A stretch of DNA of 64,000 bases from Membranipora membranacea (Eukaryota > Bryozoa > Gymnolaemata > Cheilostomatida > Membraniporidae): positions 3,038,001 to 3,102,000 of the forward strand of contig OU612065.1 in NCBI GenBank assembly GCA_914767715.1, written 5' to 3'. Shown here piece by piece: positions 12,401 through 30,562 of the stretch. Both the position numbers and the translations under genes were made by a program. The first letter of the stretch is position 1. Each line of letters opens with the position of its first letter. The notes beneath the pieces are model-generated. The model saw only the letters and a program-made list of their open reading frames with translations, searched no databases and was not told the DNA's origin.

Positions 12401-15400
12401 GCGGGATTTTTGTCCTAATGGTCAAGTGTGATATTACAGCTTGACGAGATATCATGGCTTGAGATGGAAAACAGAAAGCAACAATGCAGGGAATGAAACG
12501 AAACAAGTTATTGTTGCCGCAAAGCTACATTATTTTGCGGAAGGTACAACTCCGGTGTCAGTAGTATCATCACCAGCTCCCCAACCTGCAGATGATGAAT
12601 TAGAGAAAACCCAGACAGTTACCCAGCCGACCAAGGAATACACCGGGCCTGACTATGACAGACTGGTATGGTATCTTGTACCCTCAACCTGTACTTTACT
12701 TGTAACAATACAAGGCATATATCTGGTACCTCAATCTCGCTCATCAAATAGATAGACGTATCATTCACAGCCTTCATGGTGGACAAGGTGGACCCCAACA
12801 GTTAGCTGTACATCTGCAGGACAGAGTCTGTAGTATTTCCTGTTTATTTTCCTTTTTTTTGTATTTGTAGGTGGAGTTTATCAAAAGTAATTACCGTTAT
12901 GATACTGCACCTAATGTTATCCCTATCTTACAAGTTCACTCACACATCATCAAAGCAGGGTTCCATCTTAGACGTGATCAAACACTGAGTCTGCTGAGAA
13001 AAGCTCTGAGCAAGAATATCATTGTCGACAGTACCAAGTATGAAACCAGGGAGTCATTCACTGATGAAAGCAACTCATTGCATCTTTGACTTTTTAGGCT
13101 GGGTGTCTCAAATCATGATTTGTTGTGTTGCAAATTATGAATTCACTGATAGAATTTGCATCTTTGCCTGTAACTATGCGCTGTAATGTGGTGAATAAAA
13201 ATTTCATTGGTCCCATTCAAGTATCACAATGGTGATGTATGCAGATAAAAACAGAATTCACAACAATAACACAATCACAAGCTTATAGCTGTTGCCAGCT
13301 TAAGTTTTACAGTACCCCTCAGCACTGAAACTTCCTTCCGGCAACCCGAATTTAACTGTAATTTAAATGTGATTTTCAAAGATTTGATGGTTGCCATACA
13401 ACCAAATCTAACCATCAGAGGCGAACATGTAGTAGCTTGTTCAGTTGTGTATGATTTCTTTATAAAAATGTGGCCAACTGAGAGGATTCATTTGCTAACC
13501 ATGCAGATCGTTGCAAAACATTATTGTTTGTAGCATTGTTTTGGTTAAGCCAGAAAGCGAGTATTACAATTATTTTGTGTTCTGCTTGATGTTGTGTTGC
13601 TGATCACCTGGGCTCAAAACTGCTCTAAGTAATAGATAGTGACATTCCAAATTCTCAGATTGGATATGTATTTAACCCATTGAATGGACCGGACCGTGAA
13701 TAATCAGTAGCATTAAACGCAGTGAATCTTTCTCTTCATACACAAATATTGTTGACAGGGGAGACTACTTCATTTTTCTCAATGAAGTGGTGATAACAGA
13801 GGAGCTGGAGCCTGATTGTCAAATTGAATCTGACCAAACTGAGGGAGTCAAGCGTATCACTGTGGTAAGTTATATATATATGCGCAATTAGTGGAAATTC
13901 TTGAAATATAATGTGTCCTAGCTCCTGAAGTAACCGATGGAAAGATTGACTAGCAAATGGATAAGTGATACAATTGATTTGTGTGAGAATAATCTTCTCA
14001 TTGTTTTTAATACTTCTCTTTTTAGTCGCTAACCAAATCACAGTTCAGAGCGCTAGAACATCTTCGAAAAGGTTGCCTCCTGCAAGCATTGAATCTCATG
14101 AACCCTGGGAAAGAAAAAGTCAGTTGCAATGAGAGGACTATTATTGTGGCCGCTAGAGAAATTATAAAGAGAGAAGTATTGAGGTTCTCCCGTTGTAGTG
14201 CCTCTGACGGGTTGCGTAACCAAAATCCTATCACTGTCAAACACCTCGGTTTTGGTGACCTTTTTAAAATTTATCAAGTTCATCTCCCGTTGATGCTTGA
14301 GTTGCTCCGAGAAACAGACAAGTTCTGTGAGCCTGTTTGGAATGGAAAGGATTCTGCTGGACAAGAGGCCCAGACATCCGTAGGTGAAAATGAGGCAGAG
14401 GAAAAAGACAGGGATTATGATAAAGGTGATGAGGACCCTGGTGATGAGGACCCTGGTGATGAGGACCCTGGTGATGAGGACCCTGGTGATGAGGACCCTG
14501 GTGATGAGGACCCTGGTGATGAGGACCCTGGTGATGAAACATTAGAGGTGAACCATGAGTGTAAAGACGATATCGAGATCCAAAATGTATATGGGGCCGG
14601 GCAGATCAGGACGGGCTCAGCGAACAGGAAACCACCTAAGGTGTACAAACATACTAACTGGAAGCACTATTTGGACCATTGTAATAAAAAACACTATGCT
14701 CATATACGTACTGCTGCTGTGGTAACCAAGCTGCTAGGATTGATGAATGGCGCCCTCTCAGCATATAAGCACTATGTATTCTCTCGCCTTCTGGCTCATC
14801 AAACAGATGATCAGGTGATGGTTGACCTGGCCCGGCTGGGAGACTCTTTGCACCCTACGAATAAGAGAGCTATGATTTCTGACCCTGACAGATATTTTGA
14901 GAGATGCAAGGGCAATGTTGACCTAGAAAAACAGCAACAAGAAGTGATGGAAGCTGTCCGCCGAGGCTTGAAGGAGGAGAAGCTAAAAAGGAATCGGAAG
15001 AAAGAGAAGCTTAAAAGGAATCGGAAGAAAAGAAATGAATCGAAGACAGCTACGCCACTAATGACAGTTAAAGACTACGACAAGTCAGAACCTCAAACTT
15101 CATGGTCTGATCTAGTTTTATATGACCCAGAATATAATGAATCAGGAAACACATCATCATCACATGATCTGGAAAACCCATTTTTATACAACATAAAATC
15201 AAAGCGCAAAGCAGATCCTGATCCAACTGCTCAAGTAAAAGGTGACGGGGTGACTGATCCCAAAAAACCTCGTAATGAGAGATCGAGAAAAGATGAGGAC
15301 AAGTCATTCTATGACATGGTGATTTATGATCCCGACAATACAGCCCCTCATGTGTCAGCAAACACCAAATCAAAGGAGAGTCAATCGGTTTCATCGTCTA

Positions 15401-15750
15401 AATATACAAATGCAAGACGCCCAGAAGAGAGTGGTGATGACATCCTGTTTGACGCAGATAGCATTGATGCCATAGGTATACTGGAAAGTCTACTTAAGGA
15501 CAAGAATGAAAGTGACAGTATGGTGGAGGTAACCAGTAAACCAAGTGGGAGTGTAGCTGTCAGCGACACACACATGACGGAATACCCAGCCCGTGATGGC
15601 AAATTTTCATTATTAGATTGGGAGACATCTGAAGACGAGGGGGAACTGGGGGAAGCCAAGAATGAGGAAATAGCTAAAGCGGGAAATATCATAAACTCTG
15701 ACCCAGATTATGAGATAAGTGAGGAGGAGTCTGAGACAGACTTCCACTGA
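6438..15750 (+). CDS. Large unrecognised protein with five copies of a ~60-aa module (about 1413 aa, 12 exons)
   Basis: Coding exons by splice sites and phase: 6438-7205, 7526-7668, 8467-8761, 9299-9489, 9849-9987, 10359-10466, 10637-10826, 12052-12235, 12440-12665, 12871-13037, 13759-13864 and 14026-15750. All phases match, and the sum is 4242 nt with a TGA stop. The 10826/12052 junction is the least certain, because it uses a weak donor. Residues 1-256 are Ser/Thr/Asp-rich and look disordered. Residues near 340-400 are basic. Five related helical-looking modules lie at about 257-303, 403-458, 549-610, 612-672 and 749-803. The last exon holds seven GDEDP repeats, a conserved-looking block (HTNWKHYLDHCNKKHYAHI and following), a Lys/Arg-rich duplicated segment KEKLKRNRKK, and an acidic C-terminus. 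A nuclear or chromatin role is a guess from composition. I do not recognise the family. Confidence 0.75.
11141..11200 (+). repeat. Perfect 20-bp tandem repeat, 3 copies
   Basis: Three identical copies of TTCATAGTATCTGTGTATTC sit in the long intron (10827-12051) of the module-repeat gene. Perfect identity suggests recent slippage. Confidence 0.9.
14425..14529 (+). repeat. In-frame 15-bp coding minisatellite (GDEDP x7)
   Basis: Seven tandem copies of GGTGATGAGGACCCT encode (Gly-Asp-Glu-Asp-Pro)7 followed by GDET, inside the last exon of the module-repeat gene. The copies are identical at DNA level and keep frame, so length variants would change an acidic linker without breaking the protein. 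Confidence 0.95.
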
Positions 15751-15778
15751 TAGCTTCTCTTACTGAAATATAATTGTT

Positions 15779-15832
15779 ATGGGGCAGTGACCTGTCATGG
15801 GGCAGCCACTTGTCATGGGGCAGCCACTTGTC
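15779..15832 (+). repeat. 18-bp tandem repeat, 3 copies, in the 3' UTR
   Basis: Three copies of an ATGGGGCAGCCACTTGTC-like unit (the first with two substitutions) lie 29 bp after the stop codon of the module-repeat gene, before its likely poly(A) signal. Confidence 0.85.
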
Positions 15833-15941
15833 ATGCTGGTCCATGCTACAACACAGACAGAGATGACAACTAACTTAACTATTGTACATATTGAGAGAGC
15901 TGAATATCTTTTGATTTTACAACAATCAGAATCATTCATTA

Positions 15942-15947
15942 AATAAA
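15942..15947 (+). promoter_or_regulatory. Likely poly(A) signal AATAAA
   Basis: Canonical AATAAA about 190 nt after the stop codon of the module-repeat gene. No cleavage-site evidence beyond sequence. Confidence 0.6.
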
Positions 15948-15950
15948 AAA

Positions 15951-18900
15951 TATAAGAGTTTTAACTTACATGTGCTATTACAGTGTTTTCTTGGGAATGT
16001 TATGGACTAGCCTCTTTGGGCGGACTAAAGAGAGACTGAGACAATAGGCACCATATTATGCGATGAATCTTGCAGATCAATCCTGTAGGAAAATCTTGCT
16101 ACAAATATTATGCGATTCGCATTTCATCATTTTGTCTTCCATTGTATTCCACGAAGTGTCAGTGCTATACAGTCTTGTATCACATGGTAGACAATATTGC
16201 AATAGGAATTCCATGTTGACTTAAAATATATTAGTCATCAAGTCTTGCTGTAATTGAGGTCTACGTTGTTCTTGCATTGAGTCAAATCGAGCTCTGTGGG
16301 CTACATTGAAATCATCATGATCACCAGTTTTTGTGACCAAAAATAACAACGATAAACTAATGTTGTCTGTCTACGATCTGAACAATCAACCTCCGAACCC
16401 AGCCCATGGTCTTTTAATCTTAGAATTGTCTTTCCTTGGTAGAATGCCGCATCATAAATGAGCTAGGCTGTTATTGAAAGATTTAATTTCTTTCAATTTT
16501 CACTGGATTGGTGCAATCAAGTCTGGGCCCCGAAACTATTGCCTTCTATTAGATTCCCCCCTCTCCTTGACTGGTCGGCTAATCTTTATTACTGGATTTT
16601 CATTGCGCAAATGTCTCTATGATAATGATTCATCGGGGAGTCCTCAGGTGATTCATTATTCATAAATTGATGATACGTTACCATCACAAATTATTACAAG
16701 TTTCAGTCTTGCATTTTCTGAGGTCGAATAGTATCATTTTATTGCAGTGGTTCTGACTCGGGCTTTTGCTATTTAGATTTAGTGACTCCACACTCACAGA
16801 GTTTTAGCGACACAGAGTTAGTTTTTTTGGTATATAACAAGCTGAGTAGAACTTAAAAAACCCTCATCCAAGTAAAACTACCATTCTTAAATTAAAATGT
16901 TTCCAAGTTGCTTTCAAATTCCTCAGGTGTTTAAATATGAGAGACTGATTACCCTCCTGCTCCTTCCGCCCCTCCCTCATAGTTACATGCGATAGTAACA
17001 GCTGTTTGATGACAGCATTCTCCGTAATGACAGCAATCTAGCCAGGGAGAATTCTCCCTGATTTAGCCAACGGTCTAATATCAAAAACAAATCCAAAGAT
17101 TGTTACGATTATGCTTTACGGCACATAAACATGTTTATTTATGTTTAAGGTATCAATTAAATGTAGACAGAAGGCAGGGGGTCTATTACGGACGAGGTTC
17201 AAATCATCAGATTGGTGTATTATTTTGCTAAATTTCAAAAATTGATAAATAATCAAGTTTATGACCGTCAATATGGTCAGGGACTGACATGATATGGGAA
17301 AGGAGTATAATGACATGGTTGTTTTGGAGTTGCTGCTCATATTTTGAAGGAGAGGCAACTCCCAATAAAGTGTCAATGTGCAGTAAATGCACCTGCAAGC
17401 ACGTGCCATTCCCTTTCGCGCTAATGACGCACCATGACAATACAAAGAGTAAAATATACACCCTAAATGTTGGAGACAAATGTGGATAAAAGATCACTGA
17501 GATCAGCTTCCTAGAAGTTCTTGTTGTTGATTCGATTCAATAGAAAAAGGGAATAATACAAATTGATCGATATTTCCGAACTCTAAGCAATGAATTGCCA
17601 AGTATAAATTCTATAAGTTTGGATAGGGAGGAGGATCCTTACATTCAAAAGCCATATCGCCATTGTTGTTAAACTATGGTCACTTATCAAATTCTCAAAA
17701 CATTTAAAGAAACAGAGAGATTACCAAAGTATTGAAGAAGTTTTGGTCTGTTCTACTCCTATGATATGAGGTGTGGATATCTGGTGAGTATGTTGAGTTA
17801 AATGTTATGGCTTGTCATTTCAGGAGGTAAATTATCTTGACACTTGTTTGTTGCCATGCTTGTTTGTGTTTTTGTTATACAGATTATTCATTCATCATTG
17901 CTGTATTGAACAATCACAACATCTCAATGCATGACCATACTAATGGCTGGATGGTGATTGTCCTGGCTATTTCTAACACTTACAGACTCACTCCAATCAA
18001 TTTTAAATTTCACCCTTGCCATTTCCACCACTACCGGTATCCTTTAAGTCCTAGCAAGAGATGAGAGGTATGGGCCTTCTAGTTCTCCCTCGTACCATTC
18101 ATTCATTGCTATGACTCGACTGTCACTACTAACACCACTAGTATAGAAAGGCCCAGGGACAGATGTTGGTAGGTGGATAGACTAACAGTGAATACTAACA
18201 ACAACTCAGCTCTTAGCGGCTTGATGCAATGGTAGAGAGTCCATCCTTTTGGGCACATATCAACAGAGAAGCAAGTCAAAGACCTGAGATTAATTACATG
18301 ATTATGATCAGCGGGTAGAACAATTACAATATATGAGCTCATTGTGATCAGAGTGCTCACCATGCAGTATTAAGGATCCAGTTCAGCCCTAGGCATATTT
18401 TGACATTCATCATTTATCAGTGACTGACACTCTGCTCTGCTGGGCTGACCATAGTTTTGTCATCATAATCGTCCTTGATTTCCCCTTGAACAGCAATCCC
18501 AGCAAACTAGTGAGCTTGGCTGGTCGTTAATACCAATGCAGCCTGATGACAGTTTAGTTGATTGTAATGTTTATACCACACTGATGAACAAACGCATAGG
18601 GAGCAACAGTCAAATCATTATTCCACCATAGATATACTATAGGCCTACTCAAGGTTGGGAGATTGCATTAGATAGCTTGTACCATTGAGCACAGTCAAAG
18701 ACTTGAATGACAGTATAGTTAGTGACCATCCTATTCTACACCTTGAAAACTGGTAAAAAGAGATGATTAACCAATACTCTGGGGCCATTTAGCTCATGCA
18801 ACATCAGCAAGACATAAGCTATAAACCTTCAGTAGTGAGAATGCTTGCATGCATTGAGGGATTTTAGGACTCTGTATTTGGGTATGGTTAACTGGTTTGG

Positions 18901-19203
18901 TATTCAATTGTTACTTGGGCTTGACAGCAGAAAGTTGATCTAGTGTTGATGACGTTTTGCTTGTCCACGGAGTTGGCCTAAAACGTGAGGTATCGCATCC
19001 AACCTGGTGGTAGGTGAGTTGTTGTGAACTGAGATATTACTCGGCCTTCTGTTTATATATCCAGAATGATTCCTCTCCATACCCAATTTTTCACAGGTTA
19101 TGCAATGAAATCTAATGCTGGGCAAGTGTTGTATATTGTGCATAAAATGTGCTGCTCAGCATGCAAGTTAACCGATCTGTATACATTGTTTTGATATTTA
19201 CAG
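15951..19203. other. Intergenic region upstream of MEIOC, no gene recognised
   Basis: I found no exon with consistent splice sites or a recognisable protein. A splice acceptor (TTTACAG) ends at 19203, directly before the first coding exon of MEIOC, so a 5' non-coding exon and the promoter probably lie in this stretch. Confidence 0.4.
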
Positions 19204-19231
19204 AGTCAAGAACTCATACTTCAGCTCTAGA

Positions 19232-19245
19232 ATGATTACAGTGAC

Positions 19246-19249
<4 letters not shown>
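19232..19249 (+). promoter_or_regulatory. Five-codon upstream ORF overlapping the MEIOC start codon
   Basis: ATG ATT ACA GTG ACA TGA lies in a different frame from MEIOC, and its stop overlaps the MEIOC ATG (ATGA at 19246-19249). It could lower translation or allow reinitiation. Its use is inferred only. Confidence 0.45.
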
Positions 19250-25699
<6,450 letters not shown>

Positions 25700-27971
25700 G
25701 TGTGATATTAAGTTCTATATCCCATTGAGAGGTAATCATGTATATAGCGTTCTCTCTACTCATCCTTTTCCTTTTATGTATATGGGTCCAAAGACGTAGT
25801 TAGGTGCACAGTAAGTTACTATGACTGACTAGATTTAGTACAATTTACGTATCGCCTAGATAGTTTCCATAGCTGCCATCTCTCCATTCAATTTTTATTC
25901 CGCTACTCATAAATGAATACCGTACTTAGTCAGTAGTCAAAACGCAGTCAGGGGGGGGGGGGAATAGGAGCCATAGCTACAGATCAGTACTGCTGGAATT
26001 TGTGCATAGTGAGGCAATATTTTGTTGGAATTTCGTTAAGAAGAGTCTATTTTTGTAGTTTGTTACTTTTGTACATTTGAATCAAGATTTTTAGTTGATG
26101 ATGGTTTTGCTTGCAAAGCTGGTTAAGCTCAATTTGACAGTGTAAAGTAGTTATTGGTTTTGTTGATTAGAACAATGAATGGGTATTCCGTATTAAGTAT
26201 AAGATGAAAGTAGTTGAATATTTCTGTGTTGTATTGTTATGGTTTGAATCTCTTAGTTTTAATTTGTGCATTCTCAGATTTATCTGTTCTTGCTGGGCTC
26301 AAGATGGTTAGCTACACTGTTATTATCAATTACCTCAAGATAAATCTTTCCGTCTGTAGTTTTTAATGCGTTCAGGTTTTATATATTACTAGTAGCCTTC
26401 CTTTGCATGCGGTTTTATAGGCCCAAATTCCTATATATATATCAAAGGCTGTAGAAATCGCGTGTAAATGACAATATTGTCTCTATACTGATGTTGTCTC
26501 GACTGTGATGAATTCCACCACAATTTTCTATGAGAATGGTAAATATTATTTTCATATTTTCTAACGTTATGTTCTGTTATGTTGCATGCTTTAATAGGTC
26601 TCTATTTGTCAACGTTTATTTTAGAATTTGGTACGATTTTTTATTGATTGTAGGATCAACGTTGAAATTTTTGTGTGGTTGTTGTCTACCTGTCACTTAG
26701 ATAAAACTAAGATTAGCCAAAGTATTATAATATCACAATTTTGGTAGTTGAGACAATATTATATTTTCGTCAATGGTTATAGATTTAATGATGGCATTGT
26801 AGGATTTTAGTGCACGTTCCACACATGGAATCGAATGATCTCATGCGAAGGTAGCCTTGACATTATATCACTGTATTTTCTGTTCATTCCGATACTCATA
26901 TTGTTATCATGCTACTTAATATTAAACACAATCTACTGTTGTAGTGGACGTTTTTTGTCAGGGACTCTTAGATGATGGGAACAGTAAAACACTATATTAC
27001 CTATTAGCTTTGTAAGACTGGTCTGTCGAATGGCCTTGGCAGGTGGGATATGTGGTTTTGTTTTGTATTCTGATACGTGTCCACTGCTCGCCCCATGTCT
27101 TGGCGAATGTATGCTCAGCCATGTCTCCTGCGATTCTTTTCTACTGCCAGTTTACTTATAATAAGGATAGGAAGAGTAATAAGCCTTGACAGATTTTAGA
27201 TTCTTGATGGATATTTAGTCGATTTTCACATATATTATAGTTTTATATGGGCTCGTTTGCTTGGTTTGTATTCATGTTAATAGCGTTTAGAATTTTAGAG
27301 TTTAATTTGCCATTAAAAACCTGTATTATAAAAAAAAATAGCCTTGTATCTTGCATTCCTCTAGGAGTTATTTTACAATGTATTTTATTCCCGCCACCAT
27401 TAATTGCTTGCTAACCTACAAACACACATTCTACCATCTATTATACATTTTTGGGTTGATACAAGAGTCTCCTCTGCCTAAACTGTATCTATGAGAACTC
27501 TATCAAACAGCCACATTGCCTACTTCTCCCGACCAGAGAACAAATGCTGTTGGTGTAATATGAAGTGAGTGTTTTGAGTTTCAGATGACTACCTCTAGTT
27601 TCTTGATTTATTGGTGCGGTTGATCAGATTTTTCCATAGGGTTATGGATTTTAATATTATATTTGAATAAAGTAAAACTTTGCGATTTAATTGAACACAT
27701 GACAAGGTAGAAGATTCTACACTTGGCCACCACAAGATTTACTAATACAGTAGTTTGGAGTTGTCTTCAATGCTTACAGGAGGATAACTTTTAAATAGAA
27801 TGTAATTTTTATTAAATCATCTAAATCAATCAATCCAAATCAATTCAAGGAGAGGGGCCTTTTTCTCCAGTGGAGATTGTCATAATCAGAAATGGTAGGC
27901 AGAGAGCATTTAATGGATTGGCTTAGCTGTATTTTTTTGCAGTATTATTCAGGTGGTACATATCTAAATCA
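25700..27971 (+). other. MEIOC 3' UTR and downstream non-coding DNA
   Basis: T-rich sequence without exons or a recognisable RNA. An AATAAA at about 27666-27671 could end a long 3' UTR of roughly 2 kb, but nearer non-canonical signals cannot be excluded. A poly-G run lies near 25951-25962. Confidence 0.4.
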
Positions 27972-27979
27972 GTATTGGT

Positions 27980-28345
27980 CAGTGGTGGAAATGGAAATAA
28001 ATAAGTACCTATACACCAAACATAAAGATCAATCCGCGGGATGGGTCCGGGAGGGGCGCAGCGCCCTCCCCCGTGAACTTTTTTTTTATTTGTGCCCTAA
28101 TTACAGTGTTTCTGGTGTATCTTTTTGACTTTTTGAGCCTAAATCTAAGAGCATGTTTTGACTGAATCAAACAGTAAAGTAAAAGTAAAAAACCCTACAA
28201 TACAACATAAACAAACTTATCCAAGCATACAAAGTGCACAGCAGTGATAGATTATAAGTGCCTATACACTTATTGAAGGTGTATAGGCACTGATGTGAAC
28301 TTCCTATACACCTTATTGGCCCGTATAGGCCCATTTCCACAACTG
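27980..28345. mobile_element. hAT-type MITE with 8-bp target-site duplication
   Basis: 366-bp non-coding element starting CAGTGGTGGAAATGG and ending CCATTTCCACAACTG, near-perfect terminal inverted repeats of hAT style. It is flanked by exact direct repeats GTATTGGT at 27972-27979 and 28346-28353. Inside are a GC-rich hairpin (about 28049-28072) and a 13-bp stem AGTGCCTATACAC with its complement (28257-28291). The TIR and TSD together make the assignment strong. Confidence 0.92.
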
Positions 28346-28771
28346 GTATTGGTTCCAGTTCAGTCAGCTAGACAGTGGCCAGGCGCTGGTCATAGTCATT
28401 AGGGTGAGAGAAGATCATTCTCAAGCACCTCCATTGGTATTCCTCTACTCTGTGTTCCTCAAATTAACCAATTCCCTTCCAGCAATAGGAGTAACTCTTC
28501 CATGTTCATTCACAAAATATTTATGGTTGCTTCTCCACACCTTATTCAAATGATACCACTTTGTAAAATGGGATGTTAATAAAGAGATTTTTCATCATTT
28601 CCATTCGAAGGCCTCCACCATTCAGGGCCAACACATTTGTATGGGCTAGATTGTGATTGTTTAAATTTTTTATTTAGTGTTTTCACATTTGCGTATTGTT
28701 TTTGTCTTTAATTCGTAAAATGGGTTGTTCTGTCCCACAAATAGATGTAATGTGAGATATTCTGTTTTGAT

Positions 28772-28884
28772 CACAGGTCAACTCCAAAACCTGGAACTTT
28801 GGCAATGTTTGACTGGCCCCCAACAAAAACTCAAGGGGGCCAGCCAAACATTGCCAAAGTCCCAGGTTTTGGAGTAGACCTGTG
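28772..28884. mobile_element. Palindromic 113-bp MITE with 8-bp target-site duplication
   Basis: Starts CACAGGTC and ends GACCTGTG; the arms of about 50 bp are near-perfect complements (AACTCCAAAACCTGG and TTTGGCAATGTTTG on the left, their complements on the right) around a short spacer. Flanked by exact GTTTTGAT repeats at 28764-28771 and 28885-28892. Fragments of the same family occur at about 50662-50695 and 62597-62640. Confidence 0.9.
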
Positions 28885-29242
28885 GTTTTGATTTATATTA
28901 ATCATAATGAGATCCACCATGTAAACACAACTGTATACTACCACTGCATGTACTCACTGCGGCTGTGTCTTGGTAAGGCAGACAGTGGAAAATTCAATTG
29001 ATTTTCCGCTAGGGAATTGATAATTTTTATCTCATTTAATCAAGACCAAATTCACCGACAAGACTAATATCTTCCAACTTTACTTTACAAGCGATATAAT
29101 ATTATATAATATGATATAATATAATATTATATATTACTATCGCATCGATTATCAAAGACTGTAGCATCTCCTGGATGGTGCCAAAAAAGTGCTAACACAT
29201 TCAACATAACAGAATTTTGCAATAATTTTGGTGGGTTATACT

Positions 29243-29290
29243 AAGCCAATGTGTCGGCTCTGACCTGAATCAGAGCCAACACATTGGCTA
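29243..29290. repeat. Short palindrome, 20-bp arms
   Basis: AAGCCAATGTGTCGGCTCTGA is followed after a short loop by its reverse complement with one mismatch. No target duplication is evident. Probably a tiny foldback element or the core of one. Confidence 0.75.
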
Positions 29291-30560
29291 GGTGATATTG
29301 TGAAGCCCTTATGTAAGAGAAAGTTAAGTTTTAAGTAAAATTCTACAATCAAATTTCTTAGAGATCGTTTAAAGTTAGAAAGCCGTCTGATTAGTTCCCA
29401 CGGCCCGAACATATTCTGAGGGCTTGATTATGACACCTGAAATTTTGTAGACCAATGCAACTGTTTATGGCATTGCTATATTGGACCAGGGAGGTTGGGT
29501 ATATCCCACCCTCCCTGACACTTCAAACTCTAATAGCTATCACATATTACTTTGGAGTTGCCCAGCCTCACTTTAAGTGAAAGCAACTCCTATTTTACAT
29601 GCAGTTAGAACAGGATGTTTTGTCTTAAACTCCCTGGTTTAAGAACCAAGGTAAAATAACATTTCACAGTCTGAACCTTGTCACTAGTCAATCATATGGA
29701 GCGGCAACCAGATAGCGCACCCTACTATCATAATTCGTACAGAGAAATCATATTATACCTTTGTAGCTACTACATTACTATATGTTATATATGGGACAAA
29801 ACTATGTAAACATTATTATTTATCGTAACATAATATTATGGAACTTATTATGAAACTAAAAACCCAAAAGAAGTGGAACACTACAAAAAAAATTACAAAA
29901 GCGAAGGGGGGGGGGGGTTTGGATATTGATTCTACGGCTTCTTAGGCTGTATATCTGTCAACATTTACGCTTGTCAGGACAGCTAGATTACATATATAAG
30001 GATTACATTACTTGTGGAGTCACCACAATTGCTGGCAGCTAGAAGAAAGGACTTGACACACCACTGTTAGCCTTACACTGAAACAAGTTAGATTTTTGTA
30101 ACATGGTTTCAGGTGATGGAGCCTGTTCGATCAATTATATATAGTTGATGCCGTCAATGGTGCCATAGGTGCCACCCTTTTTTTGTTTGTTTATAGTGCC
30201 CTGCACTAAACTCTTCCTCCAGAACTAATATGTGTTCTATATACACGTTGCTAGAAAAGCACAACATGTGTATCCTAGAGTCTGATATCTGCCTGATCTT
30301 TTTGTGAATGCATCAGATAAAACATGGTAGACAGCAAACTATGTCTGATCAAAAGAGCGTGTAAGTAATTATTTTAAACTCAATTTACCACCACAGATAC
30401 GCTCAAGAACTAAACTTTGTCAAATTAAACATCGTCTGTCAAAGTACAATTATACAGCCGTTTATTATTATGAACTTTTATTAACCACCGAACAATGCAT
30501 GAAGCAAATAAGACCATGTGAAAACAAAAAACAAAAGAAGCAATAAGAAGGCATTGACGT
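29291..30560. other. Non-coding stretch, nothing recognised
   Basis: AT-rich, with a poly-G run near 29907-29917. Its right part may include the 3' UTR of the minus-strand LINE fragment that follows. No gene is supported. Confidence 0.4.
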
Positions 30561-30562
30561 AT

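Noticed and set aside
14264-14648. Minus-strand frames rich in HHQGP or SSPGS
   Set aside because: They are antisense readings of the GDEDP minisatellite.
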